The translations under genes were made by a program, and so were the position numbers. DNA of 64,000 nucleotides from Eriocheir sinensis (lineage: Eukaryota; Arthropoda; Malacostraca; Decapoda; Varunidae): NCBI RefSeq assembly GCF_024679095.1, contig NC_066516.1, positions 22,875,035-22,939,034 on the forward strand. Reading direction: 5' to 3'. Of this stretch, positions 21,290-31,842 are shown piece after piece (position 1 is the first letter of the stretch; each line of letters opens with the position of its first letter). Below the pieces are notes generated by a model that saw only the letters and a list, made by a program, of their open reading frames with translations, ran no database searches and was not told the origin of the DNA.

Positions 21290-22854
21290 CTGAAAAAAGC
21301 AGATTGTGTTGAATAATCTCTCTCTCTCTCTCCACAGGACGTGCATGAGTTCAAGGTGAAATCGCCTAAATGCCAAAAATAGGCAAAAAATCCAGCTTCC
21401 CATACATAATTATAATCATTGAAAAATGGAGCGGTCTCATTCAAAATGCAGAGATGCATCTCTGCCTGAACCATATGGTTCAGGCGAGGCTCGAGCATTC
21501 ATGAGTTTAAGGATGAATTGGATGTGGAGTTGGGTTCAGGACAACACTAATATTATATCAACATAATGATCTTTGAGAGAGAAAGAAAGAGGGCGCCATT
21601 GTGTGATCGACTCGGCAGTTATCCGATGCTCTTAAAAAAAAAAAAAAAGCACCACGTACAGGAATGATAGTTAATGGAAACGATGTCATGAAGCTACTGC
21701 CCCTTGATGATATAGTGTTTCAGTAACAAATCGAACTCAGTGAAGCACTTGTGTTTCTGGATTTTATATCCGAAAAATATCGGTTCTGAAGTTTTCTGCT
21801 CGGTAGTCTTGTACGAGAGAAGAGATCGTGCGATACCTCGCCGTTTTTTGGGACATCATGACGCTGTGTGCGGTGGTCGGGACACCAGTTGTTTCAGGAA
21901 GGGTTTGAAACTGAAGATTCCCCCGTGCTCTGAAGCAAATTAAGGCAACGTTCATCGGATAACTCACGGATATGTCATAGGTGTACCTACTCTATGTCAG
22001 TAATTAATATAATCTGTAATGATGAATAAGAGCACGTACACGTCGTTGGGTTGAACAACTCGGACGTAACCATTTCAAGTCTTGTAAATTGGTTCATTAA
22101 AGGACAGATATATGAAACATTTATAAGTGGTATCAATACAGTCTCAAAGGAAAGGTAGGCGTACTTATCTGTTTGATAGTCTAGCAACTCGATTGTCGTT
22201 TCCGTGGATCACACATAATGGGAGTTGTCGAGTCTCTTATTTACCTACGCACTATGCGGGTCACTACACATCTAGACACATGATGTGGTACTCGACATTT
22301 AATGCAGTATAGCCATAACACAGGAAAGCCATTTGATAAAGTGGCCATTCCAAAAGACAGACATTTTACAAACTTAAGACGACAAGTGACCCGTTTTTAA
22401 GGTGTGGTTAGTTGGTTTAGTTGTTGTTTTTTTTATCACATTTTACACCTGAATTTGTAATATGTCGACTTTATGAAAATCTAACGCTTCTAACTGCCCC
22501 AAAAATTAAAGTAAAAAGACAAAGTAGTCACATAACGATTAATATAAATACTAATACGGCGTTAAAAAAATCTGGCGCAAGTATAACCATTCACGTACCA
22601 TTCACTCGATAACGTTCATGCCTATCATATAATTTAGGCTCATTATTTGGCGCGCCTCACCTAAACTTGGGCCTAAAGCCTCTGTGGTCGGCGGCGTAGG
22701 TGACCCTGACGACCCTACCCCCGGCCTGCTGCAGGAGGTAGGCGCCGTGCTGCTCGCCGGGACCGTAGTAAGCATACTCAGCAGGGGCGCCGCGAGGGTG
22801 CTGTCGCCGCCCAAGTAATGTAGTACCACGCCCACGTCCACCATTACCGACCGT
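20221..22854 (-). CDS. RR-type cuticle protein with mucin-like Thr-rich C-terminus (two mapped exons)
   Basis: The minus-strand exon 22854-22661 is spliced to 21289-20221. The first leaves AG and the second supplies G, completing an Arg codon, so phases agree. The first exon encodes PAEYAYYGPGEQHGAYLLQQ followed by GGRVVRVTYAADHRGFRPKF. The G-x-V-x-x-V-x-Y-x-A-D-x-x-G-F pattern is that of the Rebers-Riddiford chitin-binding region. The second encodes 355 residues: an acidic and His-containing linker, then about 300 residues rich in Thr, Ser, Pro and Asp with many TTT runs and NxT/S sites, ending at TAA. RR proteins bind chitin in the extracellular cuticle. Thr/Ser-rich tracts in such proteins are usually O-glycosylated. 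A signal peptide is expected upstream (candidate at 23176-23232, not proven). The fusion and complete C-terminal exon suggest a secreted cuticle or lining glycoprotein; this is inference. Confidence 0.65.
21500..22655. other. Intron of the cuticle/mucin gene (most of it)
   Basis: AT-rich sequence with no exon-like frame and a poly-A stretch at about 21634. Nothing else was recognised. Confidence 0.45.
22661..22854 (-). CDS. Cuticle protein RR exon
   Basis: On the minus strand, acceptor TATTTATCCTCAG precedes 22854 and donor TTTAG|GTGAGG follows 22661. The 194-bp exon encodes TVGNGGRGRGTTLL and then the RR chitin-binding half-domain. It is GC-rich compared with its surroundings, as expected for coding sequence. 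Confidence 0.7.
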
Positions 22855-22861
22855 CTGAGGA

Positions 22862-22950
22862 TAAATATTTACATAGATTTACACAGATGTTCAGACCGCA
22901 CAGACCCTATGATCCAAGCTAGGTGGCCCGTCCTTAAATCTAAAATAAAA
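22862..22950 (-). mobile_element. LINE 3' tail fragment (family A)
   Basis: ACATAGATTTACACAG, then CACACAGACC-like text and AGGTGGCCCGTCCTTAAATCTAA matches the 3' tail at 6685-6760. It is a 5'-truncated insertion close to the RR exon acceptor. Confidence 0.65.
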
Positions 22951-22989
22951 TAAAAGGCCATCAAGACTGTTTGCAACTCAGTCATTGCG

Positions 22990-22992
<3 letters not shown>

Positions 22993-23023
<31 letters not shown>
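22993..23023. repeat. (GA)n microsatellite
   Basis: About 15 GA units. Confidence 0.9.
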
Positions 23024-23027
<4 letters not shown>

Positions 23028-23175
23028 TGCATAGGAGGGTACAGAATGCGATGATTATTTCCTTAACGATACGGAAAAAAAGTTGTAAATTCTAAGGGAG
23101 ACAGCATCCGTTTTTGACATACGGACATATACAAATTCATTCATACATAAAATACATATATTTTTATACACTCAC

Positions 23176-23232
23176 CCAAGGCCTGAGAAGCGATGATGAG
23201 GAGGAGGAGAAGGAGGGGAGTGAAGAAGTCAT
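23176..23232 (-). CDS. Candidate signal-peptide exon of the cuticle/mucin gene
   Basis: The donor TTGG|GTGAGTG follows 23176 on the minus strand. One frame reads FFTPLLLLLLIIASQALG, a convincing signal-peptide core, but it leaves phase 1 and would hit TAA four codons into the RR exon. The frame starting at ATG 23232 leaves phase 0 as required but reads MTSSLPSFSSSSSSLLRPW, a poor signal. An intervening exon or another 5' exon may resolve this. Confidence 0.3.
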
Positions 23233-23239
23233 CTGCAGC

Positions 23240-24160
23240 CTCCTTAACATCCCTTCTCCCACACCCACAGCAGACCTCCGATGGGTGCCTAGTTTCCCCC
23301 CACGCTGCCAGACACCTTTCTGTTTCTTGACCCTTGGGAGGAGAAGCCCCTTGGTCCTCCATCTCCTGTCTTCATCAGCCCCTCGTAGCGTTCTTGGACT
23401 TGATAACACTCTAAGTCCATCTTGTGTAGCTCTGTCTTTCGCCGTACTTGTCCATCTTCCCGTCCCTGAGTCTCTGTCCGAGGTCCTCTTCATATTCTTT
23501 GTTTCTCGTCGTATACTTTCAGGTCTCCATCGCCTGCCCTTCTCGGCCCCTAGTAGTGTTCTGGGGCTTGATAGAACGCCAAATCCACCCCCTTCGGCCC
23601 TCAGTCTTGTCTTTCCCTCCTCACTCTTCTTCGTTATCGTGTTAAAGGTGTGTTGTTGTGGACTTAAAAAGGCCGTGTTTCTCTTTTTCGTTAAGGTGTG
23701 AGGACGTGTAACTCTCTTGGCGTGGAAACTGGCGTGTGTAGGCGTGGTAATGAGGTTCAGTGGTGCTCCCCCGCGGCTGGTGATGATGGTGCGTGTGGGC
23801 GTGGGACCAAGGTAGGGAATAGGGTATTGGTTGTGGTGGTGGAGGCGGTGGGAGTTCGGAGGCAGCCAGCGGTGGTGGTGGTGGTGAGGAAAGGGACGTG
23901 CACACTCGCACAGAAGAAAAATCTGTAATGGAAGGGTTGAATAAGAGGGATACTAGAGGTGGTGGTGATGTAGAGGTAACAGAGGAGTAGGAGGGTAATG
24001 GTTGTTGTTATTTTTATTATTGTCATTATTATTATTATCAGTAGTAGTAGTCGTAGTAGTAGTAGTAGTAGTTGCAGTATAGTGGTGTAAATGATTATGA
24101 GGAGAAGGAGGAGGTGGAGGAGGAGGAGAAGTAGGAGGAGCTATAGGTAGAGACAGCAAG
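23240..24160. other. Low-complexity GC/GGT-rich stretch without a resolved gene
   Basis: Several frames stay open on both strands because of GGT/ACC and AGT/ACT triplet runs (23860-24150). No domain or paired splice signals were found, so I do not call a gene. It may include the promoter and 5' region of the cuticle gene. Confidence 0.4.
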
Positions 24161-24161
<1 letters not shown>

Positions 24162-24209
<48 letters not shown>

Positions 24210-24280
24210 AATGAGTTCTTACATGGGTTAATAATTTCCATGTAACTGTATACCACTTTTTCGGAGGCGATAATGAGGCC

Positions 24281-24328
<48 letters not shown>
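24162..24328. repeat. Oppositely oriented (TG)n and (CA)n arrays
   Basis: (TG)n at 24162-24206 and (CA)n at 24282-24328 lie about 75 bp apart. They are complementary and could pair as a hairpin. Confidence 0.85.
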
Positions 24329-24330
<2 letters not shown>

Positions 24331-24426
24331 TGGGGTACAAGTCTCCCATGAAAATTCCTCCCAAAGAACTTCATAATTATTTTCCTCTTGAGATTATACT
24401 AGAATTTTCTGTCCTGACAACGAAAG

Positions 24427-24429
<3 letters not shown>

Positions 24430-24464
<35 letters not shown>
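24430..24464. repeat. (CT)n microsatellite
   Basis: About 17 CT units. Confidence 0.9.
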
Positions 24465-24468
<4 letters not shown>

Positions 24469-24589
24469 GATAATGAAAAAAGATCAAATTTTGTTCTAGG
24501 CGTTCTCTGATGCTCCCTTCCTTAAAAATGTAAGTCGTAGAAAGAAGGAAATGCAGTAATAGGAATTAAGACTATTTTAGTTTTGTCAG

Positions 24590-24890
24590 GGAGGGGTATG
24601 AAACAAGTGGTCAAAGAGGGGAAAAGATGCAACAGAAAAAAAAGCTACCTCGAGTTTACCAAGGAATTAAAGGCATGGAGGAGTCTGTCATAGGAAGGAG
24701 AGCATGCAATAGATTGAATAGAAGAAAGGCCACACATAATTTACCAGCGAAATGGACGAAAGATTTACAGTAAGGAGGGAATGGAACAGAATTGAAGCTA
24801 CGTATAGTTTACCAGTGAAAGGGACGAAAGATTTACAGGAAGGAAGAACTGCAATTAGTTAAAGACCGGAGTTTAGCAGTGAAAGGATAC
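24590..24890. repeat. Diverged tandem repeat of about 65-80 bp
   Basis: TTTACCAGYGAAAKGGACGAAAGATTTACAG occurs at about 24741 and 24808, with a partial copy near 24873 and a related GTTTACCAAGGAATTAAAGG at 24655. No coding potential was recognised. Confidence 0.5.
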
Positions 24891-25074
24891 GCATTAATTA
24901 GCAAGAGTTTAAGGCAGTTGAAGGAAAAAGCATTAAAAGGGATGAATGAACTGTTGAGGTCATATAGCGCGCGCACCACGAAGAAAAAAATGTGCGTCGC
25001 AGTTCGTTCACACACAAAGAAAACTTGTATCTCTAAGTTCGAGACGCGGACTAATACACATATTATATATTAAA

Positions 25075-25500
25075 AAGAAAAAAGAAAGAAAGAAAAAAGA
25101 AGAGGAGGAGGAGGAGGAGGAGGGAGATGATGATGATGAGGAGGAGGAGGAGGAGACCGATTACCATATTTAGGGACGCAAGCAAAAACTTTTCTTCATA
25201 AAGCGAACAAGAGCCGGGAAGGAAGACGAAGAGGAAGTCCTTAGAGGCAAAAGAAAAAGGTAAAGAGGACGTTGACGAAAAACTCGAAGACGAAGAGAAA
25301 TAAAAAAGAGGAAGCAGAAGACGATGAAAAGACAAAAGAATAAAAAGAAGAAAGAAAAGAAAGAGACACCGACAGAGATGTGGAAGAGAGCCAAAATGAG
25401 GAACCAGAAGGAAGGATAAAAGGAAGAAGAATAAGAAGAAAAAGAAAGGAAAAGGAAGCCAGGATCAAGGAAGGAAGGAAGGGAGAACGGAAGAGGATGA
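25075..25500 (+). repeat. Polypurine (GA-rich) tract
   Basis: About 425 bp of strongly purine-biased plus strand (AAGAAAGAAAGA, GAGGAGGAGG, GACGAAGAGG). Long minus-strand frames over it are F/L/S low complexity. No gene is supported. Confidence 0.75.
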
Positions 25501-25659
25501 GGCAGCAGGTTTTTCTTTCACCTCCATGTTAATTGTTCTGGCACCCGGCATGCAGTTCCCACAGGTAATGGCCGAAGGTGGTTTTAATTGGTTTGCAAAA
25601 AGTCGTCCACCTGAAGAAGATATGCACCAAGAGTAGGCTATTGAACCCGCATCATGGTG

Positions 25660-25738
<79 letters not shown>

Positions 25739-25758
25739 CATCATTATTATTATCATTT

Positions 25759-25790
<32 letters not shown>

Positions 25791-25830
25791 TAAGGTAGCA
25801 TAATAGCAGTAGTAGTATATATAGTAGTAG
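25660..25830. repeat. (ATT)n and (AGT)n trinucleotide arrays
   Basis: About 75 bp of ATT followed by TAG/AGT runs to about 25830. Confidence 0.9.
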
Positions 25831-25921
25831 TAGAAATATATTATTTTTTCCTACTTTGTTTTTTTCTTGATTAAACTCGAAAAAAACAAGTTAATCATTA
25901 TATTTTATTGTTATAGATAAA

Positions 25922-25924
<3 letters not shown>

Positions 25925-25965
<41 letters not shown>
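25925..25965. repeat. (CT)n microsatellite
   Basis: About 20 CT units. Confidence 0.9.
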
Positions 25966-25966
<1 letters not shown>

Positions 25967-26299
25967 GTAATGTCCCGTTATTCAGTTTACCAGCACCAGT
26001 AAGCGAACACGTGTTACACCCATTCTACACGTTTTTACGCTCACGGATGCACATGTTTTGCAGTGTATAGGGAGGGTGCGTGCGTCGCTCTGAGTGTTAT
26101 CACCGTGGAGCAGCGCTTCTTAACCCTTCATGACCTCTGCACCTTACACGAAAACTTAGCTATAGGCGGCCCCACACCCTCTTAGTCAAACTTAGATTAT
26201 TCACCACCCCGAATCTACAAAATTCAGTTTCAAAGAGTATATTTGCTACAGCACCATAGGAAATATAGAAAAAAATGTCACCACGAACAAACTGTCGTA

Positions 26300-26550
26300 T
26301 GCATTTTTGTTTTACTTTTGTCGCTGTTTCGACACGAAGTCATTCCAGCGACATCCCATCATCCTGCGAAGGTAGGCCTATACTTGGTACTAGAGGCAAA
26401 TCGACACGCCTCTTCAACTTTCAAGACACTGTCCATCATGTCTCACAGCCATATATACAGTAAGGAAGGGAGCACAAGTGACTTAAAGATTCGAATCTTT
26501 GGCCGCCTGCACATATATCGATAACGCCATAATTTATACTCGTATTGAGC
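26300..26550 (-). mobile_element. LINE C-terminal fragment (family C)
   Basis: The reverse complement gives LKSLNT-like text, then RFESLSHLCSLPY and TKSVG-like decay. It parallels EFKSLNTNIWHC and IFKSLVLPVLLYGRETWTL at 36285-36415 and is heavily mutated. Confidence 0.55.
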
Positions 26551-26588
26551 GACTTAACACCATGGGCCATGTCAATCCATCGCGTGAT

Positions 26589-26592
26589 AAAA

Positions 26593-26682
<90 letters not shown>
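26589..26682. repeat. (A)n(TA)n microsatellite
   Basis: Twelve A then about 82 bp of AT/TA. Confidence 0.95.
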
Positions 26683-26687
<5 letters not shown>

Positions 26688-27173
26688 GTGACGTAGGAAG
26701 TTTGCTTGTGGGGGTGGCTTGATGTTAAATGATTTATTTTTTTCATTCCCTAGAAGTAAGTGTTCAAAGATGTCGTTCGTATTTAAAACCCATCAGAAAA
26801 TACGTATTGTGTTGTATGTTACAGAAGGCCACTCTTCCACTCGATCACCAATGCCATGCCAGGCGTGTAGTCCAACCGTCATGAGCTATTGCATTGTAGG
26901 GTACGAGGCTCAAACTCACTCTAAGCATCCCCTGTAATCAACTCCGGCGGCCTTATATAAGGAACCTTGCTACGGAAGGTCATCACTAATATTCATGCCC
27001 GTTAAAGGCACACATAATTCTACACGTCTTATTAGTTTTCCTTCACTCCCCGCTCCTTCCCTAATCCTTTTTGAATACTATAACAATAAAACATTCCTTA
27101 ATTATCTTCCTACCTCTTAGTCATCAGCGTTTTAAATTTATGACTTTTAACTGTATGGCTTTGGCTTTTTTTT

Positions 27174-27292
27174 ATAGTAGTAGTAGTAGTAGTAGTAAGT
27201 AGTAGTAGTAGTAGAAATATCAATAGTAATAGTAGTACGTATTAGTAGTAGAAGTAGTAATAGTAGTAGTAGTAGTAATAGTAGTAGCAACC
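27174..27292. repeat. Imperfect (AGT)n trinucleotide array
   Basis: TAG/AGT units interrupted by AAT and CGT. A complementary (ACT)n run at 27414-27435 lies nearby. Confidence 0.85.
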
Positions 27293-27651
27293 CCATCTCT
27301 TTGTATGTATTTCTACACTTTCTCCACCAATATTCTTCCCCTTTCCTCCACCCTCTTTTCTCCTCCTCCTCACTATCATCATCATAATCATCATTCTTCA
27401 TAAACAACAATACTTACTACTACTACTACTACTACAAATACCACTACTCCAATCAACATTACTCACCACCAGCAGCCATTGCAACATCTCCGAAACAGCA
27501 CAGCACAACACAGCTATTCTGCATCACACACACAACTCAAATGGATCTCCGCGAAAGCACTCCGTCTTTTTAATATTACCTCTACTTCCACTCCTCCTCC
27601 TCCTCCTCCTCCTCTTCCTCCCTCCCTCCATCCCGGTTCCTTCCTTCCGCT

Positions 27652-27725
<74 letters not shown>

Positions 27726-27832
27726 CCTTCCTTCCTTCCTGTTCACTTTAATTCTCGTCCTTCTCCTCCTTCCTCTTGTTCTTTTTTTTCTCTCTATCTC
27801 ATTATGTCCTTAGCACGGTGTCTATGTCTCCC

Positions 27833-27893
<61 letters not shown>
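27652..27893. repeat. Two (CT)n arrays with poly-C
   Basis: (CT)n at 27652-27722 and at 27843-27893, the second preceded by about 14 C. Confidence 0.9.
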
Positions 27894-27898
<5 letters not shown>

Positions 27899-28059
27899 CG
27901 ATAAACACACACCAAGGAAATTGTAATCAAGATGCCTCTTTTTTGACCCATATACAACAACTGTTCGCCTTGGCTTTTGACCCGCGCTGTGTTTTATGCC
28001 TCCATGACTGGTTGCTGCTCGGCTGGCTCCCTTGTATCTAGTGCTAGGTTATTTAATAT

Positions 28060-28345
28060 TAGTCATGGATGTATTAAAATATGTGGATGTATTATATATG
28101 TATGGATATGTAGTAGTAGATCAGTAGTGTAAAATCATAAGTGTGACTGTAGGGCTAATTGTGTGGCCTGAATGATGGGAGAGCAAGAAGAAGTATTTTG
28201 AGAAGAAGAGAAGAGGAGAAGAAGAGAAGAGAAGAAGAGGAGTTAGTAGGGGTATATGTAAAAGTATGTTAATGTAGTAGCTGTGTGACCGTAGGGTTTA
28301 TGTGGCCTGAATCATGGAGGAGCAAGGTGGCGGTTATGGCTTCAG
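28060..28345. repeat. Diverged direct repeat flanking GA-rich DNA
   Basis: GTGTGACTGTAGGGCTAATTGTGTGGCCTGAATGATGG at about 28141 recurs as GTGTGACCGTAGGGTTTATGTGGCCTGAATCATGG at about 28283. This is a duplication of about 140 bp around GAAGAGAAGAG sequence. Confidence 0.55.
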
Positions 28346-28899
28346 CTGTGGCTACATCAACATCGCTTACTCTACGTTATCCCCCAAAAGCCGAAACCGA
28401 AATAGTCCTCTGATAGAATACAACGAACTTTAACAGATGGGCGAACAAGAAAACGAAGAATAACCTCAAAATAAATAGCAAGTCGATAAATAGCAAGTCG
28501 AGGATAACCTAAACATGAACATAAAAAAATACGGTATCTAGAAAAAATAGCGATAGAAAACAGTGATAATTATAGAACAAATAGAATATAATAGAAAGTA
28601 GATAGAAGAGATACATATAATTAGACAGATAGATAAATAGATAGAATAGAATAAATAGGGTAGAATATATGACAAAATATATATCGATTAACCTATATAG
28701 AATAATGACAGAAGAAAATAATTGACATACCTACGTACCTTATAGAGTAATTACAGTATAACGCATAAAAATAGCCATGACTAGAAAAAATAGGATATGG
28801 TGACTAATAAAACAAACAATTAATTAAGCACTTACAATTAAGATCCTATTAACATCTATAAAGTATAAAAATAGCCATGAACATAAAAAAAAAGTAATT

Positions 28900-29440
28900 G
28901 CATATATAAATGATTGATTGATAGCTAGTTTAAGAGAGAAGAGATCGAAGAAGATATATTTACAAGAGAAGATCGAAGAGAAGAGAATAAGAGGAGTTAC
29001 TGAAAAGAAGAAAAAGAAGTATTTACGAGAGAAGAGAAGAAGAAGAGTTACTGAAGAAGAAGAAGAAGTATTTATACGAGACAAGAAGAGGATTTAGTGA
29101 AGAAGAAGTATTTACGAGAGAAGAGGAGAAGAGAAGAGCAGATCGAAGAGAGAAGAAGAGGATTTAATGAAGAAGAAGAATTTACGAGAGAAGAGGAGAA
29201 GAAGAGAATTAAGAGAAGAGGATAAGAGAGAAGAGAAGAAGAAGAGCTAGTGAAGAAGAAGAAGAAGAAGAAGTATTTACGAGAGAAGAAGAGGATATAG
29301 TGAAGAAGAAGAATTTACGGGAGAAGAGAAGAGAGCTAGAAGAGAAGAAGAGGAGTTAGTGAAGAAGAAGAAGAAGAAGAAGAAGTATTTACGAGAGAAG
29401 AAGAAAAGAAGAGCAGAGAAGATCGAGTTAGTTAAGTACC
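28900..29440 (+). repeat. Polypurine minisatellite (GAAGAAGAAGTATTTACGAGAGAAGA)
   Basis: About 540 bp is almost wholly purine on the plus strand, organised as repeats of GAAGAAGAAG, TATTTACGAGAGAAG and AGGAGTTAGTGAAG with variable GAA numbers. It has no coding support and may form triplex DNA. Confidence 0.75.
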
Positions 29441-29746
29441 GAGTCATCCAGTCCAGCAGAGAGCAAGCAGTAGGCACCCGCAGCTGTCACTTTCAAGGGT
29501 GAGATTTTTTACCCTACACTTATTTCCCCTTCTCCTACCCCCCAGGGCCGAGGCAGGGGTCACCGGGAAGTTGGGGGAGAGGCGGGGTCAGTGAGAGGTC
29601 AACGGCAGGGGGAGAAAAGGAGAGAGGAAGGGGAAGAACACTGGGAGACAAAGGCGATGGATGAGTCACTTTCCCTCCCACTCGCTTGTACTCACTGATG
29701 GTGATGCTTTTTTCACGAACACACTCACTCATACTCCTGCCACCAC

Positions 29747-29748
<2 letters not shown>

Positions 29749-29793
<45 letters not shown>
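29749..29793. repeat. (CA)n microsatellite
   Basis: About 22 CA units. Confidence 0.95.
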
Positions 29794-29798
<5 letters not shown>

Positions 29799-30233
29799 AT
29801 ACGCCCTGTACCCTGATATTACGGTATATGTTCAGAGAGATGCCCATCTCACTGTGGTACTTCTCACCCTAACCATGGGTGAGATCTCATTATCCTATGC
29901 ATTTTGAACCCCATATATATGCATCGCAAATTGTTAGAAACGCTGCTATTGATTTATTAAAAGTTAGTGTTTTTTTGCGGGCCGCGGTGTTGTGGGCCCG
30001 GGCGTTGGAGGGATAGCGTACGATTCTCAATAATTTGGCCCAAACTCACCTGGTAAGGTTAGATTAATTCTACGGTGTTCTACCTACTACTATTGTACTT
30101 CTCTAGTTTTACGAAATAATTATGGCTACCACTGTTTACGTGCGCCATATTTGACTGCTCTGGTGACGGGCGCGGTGGTGGAGCAGCCGGTGTTACGAGA
30201 AATACCTCCTCGCAGAAATAAGTTGCATATATA

Positions 30234-30303
30234 TGTGGGGGGGTCCAGAGGGGCGCCGCCCCCCCTGGTTAGAAGGTGGATTGAGGGGGGCGAAGCCCCC
30301 CCG
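30234..30303. repeat. GC-rich inverted repeats
   Basis: GGGGCGCCGCCCC and GGGGGGCGAAGCCCCCC are adjacent small palindromes. A similar GAGGGGCAAAGCCCCCCTC occurs at 46546-46565, suggesting a dispersed element end. Confidence 0.6.
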
Positions 30304-30539
30304 TTAGCTGTTAGGTCGTAAAGTTCGGTTGGGCTAGTTTAAATATGTTCCGCCACCCTAAACCCTCTGCGAGCTATTTTGCGGCGGCGGCGGCGGATGA
30401 TGAAATTGCAATAATTATGTCACTTTTTAGTAGTTTCTGAAGAAAAACTCTTTAAATGAAAAAGCACAATATTTTGGCCCAAAATAAATAGCCAGTGTAT
30501 CAAATTTTGAGATGGGCAACTCTGAACATTTACCGATAT

Positions 30540-31045
30540 TACCCCAATGTATCCTAATTTTATCCCAATGTATCCTAATTTTACCCCAATGTACCCTGAT
30601 ATTACCCCAGTGTACCCTGATATTATCCCAGTTTACCCTATTAATACCTCAATGTACCCTAATATTACCCCAAGGTACCCAAAAATTACCCCAGTGTACC
30701 CTAATATTACCCCAGTTTACCCTAATATTACCTCAGTGTACCCTGATATTGCCCCAACGTACCCTGATATTACCCCAGTGTACCCTGATATTATCCCAGT
30801 TTACCCTATTATTACCTCAATGTACATACCCTGATATTACCCCAATGTACCCTAATATTACTCCAGTGTACCCTAATATTACCCCAATTTACCCTAAAAT
30901 TACCCCAACATTCCCTGATTTTACCCCAGTGTACCCTGATATTACCCCAGTGTACCCTTATATTACCTCAATGTACCCTGATATTACCCCAGCGTACCCT
31001 GATATTACCCCATCACCCAAATATTACCCCAACGTACCGTAGTAA
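30540..31045 (+). repeat. 21-bp minisatellite (about 24 units)
   Basis: Units of TACCCTGATATTACCCCAGTG with substitutions run from about 30540 to 31040, then decay to about 31320. Because 21 is divisible by three, frames stay open and read YPDITPV heptads. No splice or start context supports a protein. Confidence 0.9.
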
Positions 31046-31725
31046 TACCCTAAAATATTACCCCAACATATGTTAAAATATCATTGTACCCCAGTGAGTG
31101 AGGTGTCTTTTTGCCCCAATGAACAAGAAACTTTTTACTCCATGATCCCCAATTGCAAGCTGTACCCCAATGTAGACCTTTAATTACCCCAATGACACCC
31201 CACTGTACCCTAATGTAGATGTCTTTTTACCCCATTGATACCCAACTACCCAATGTAGATGTGTTTTTTTATCCATATGATACCCCATTGTAGACTTCTT
31301 TTTTTACCCCAAAGTGCCCCAGTATTCATTCATAAAGAGATATCATTGGAGTAGAAAGACACCTCATACTCACCAGGATAAAGACATTTGTGTACAATAG
31401 GGTATCCTTGGAGTACGCTTGGGTAAGAAGACATGTCCCACAAACTGTACCTACTAACTTGTCTCCATGCAACACAGACCAAACACTGGTGCTAAGGTTG
31501 TTTATACTACCTTAGCAAAAAAAATGCGTACCTCCTCGATTCTGTTATGTTCTATTGACAGTCAGGACGTGTAACCTTTGCATTGGACCATTTATTATTG
31601 TGCTTTGGTCCTTTTTTGTTGTTGTTGCTGTTCCTCTGATATTCCAGATACTCTACAAATATCACAAGTTTTAGCTTCTCTCAAATGTGTATTCCTCTCC
31701 CCTCCCTTCACAGATACCAGACATC

Positions 31726-31842
31726 ATGGCAAAGGTTGTGTCGCAGGAGACTTATGATTCTGTGGTGCTGGAGAATGTTGTGGACTTTGAGATGTCACAT
31801 GAGGAGGCTCACACTGAGGCCCAGAAGGAGTTTGAGGCCCAG
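31726..31842 (+). CDS. ARMC6: ARMC6 coding exon 1
   Basis: Acceptor CCCTTCACAG at 31713 and donor CAG|GTGAGT. The start codon at 31726 is chosen because it opens MAKVVSQETYD, the conserved family N-terminus. Residues 1-39, phase 0. Confidence 0.9.

Noticed and set aside
20186..21316. A 376-codon plus-strand frame, Val/Ser-rich
   Set aside because: It is the antisense of the Thr-rich exon; GGT/GTG codons mirror ACC/CAC. The minus strand has splice signals and a cuticle exon in phase.
23114..23701. A 195-codon plus-strand frame
   Set aside because: It overlaps the antisense of the possible signal exon and low-complexity sequence; no domain or splice support.
30512..31042. A 176-codon heptad-repeat protein
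   Set aside because: Explained by a 21-bp minisatellite. No start context, splice sites or domain; kept only as a finding.
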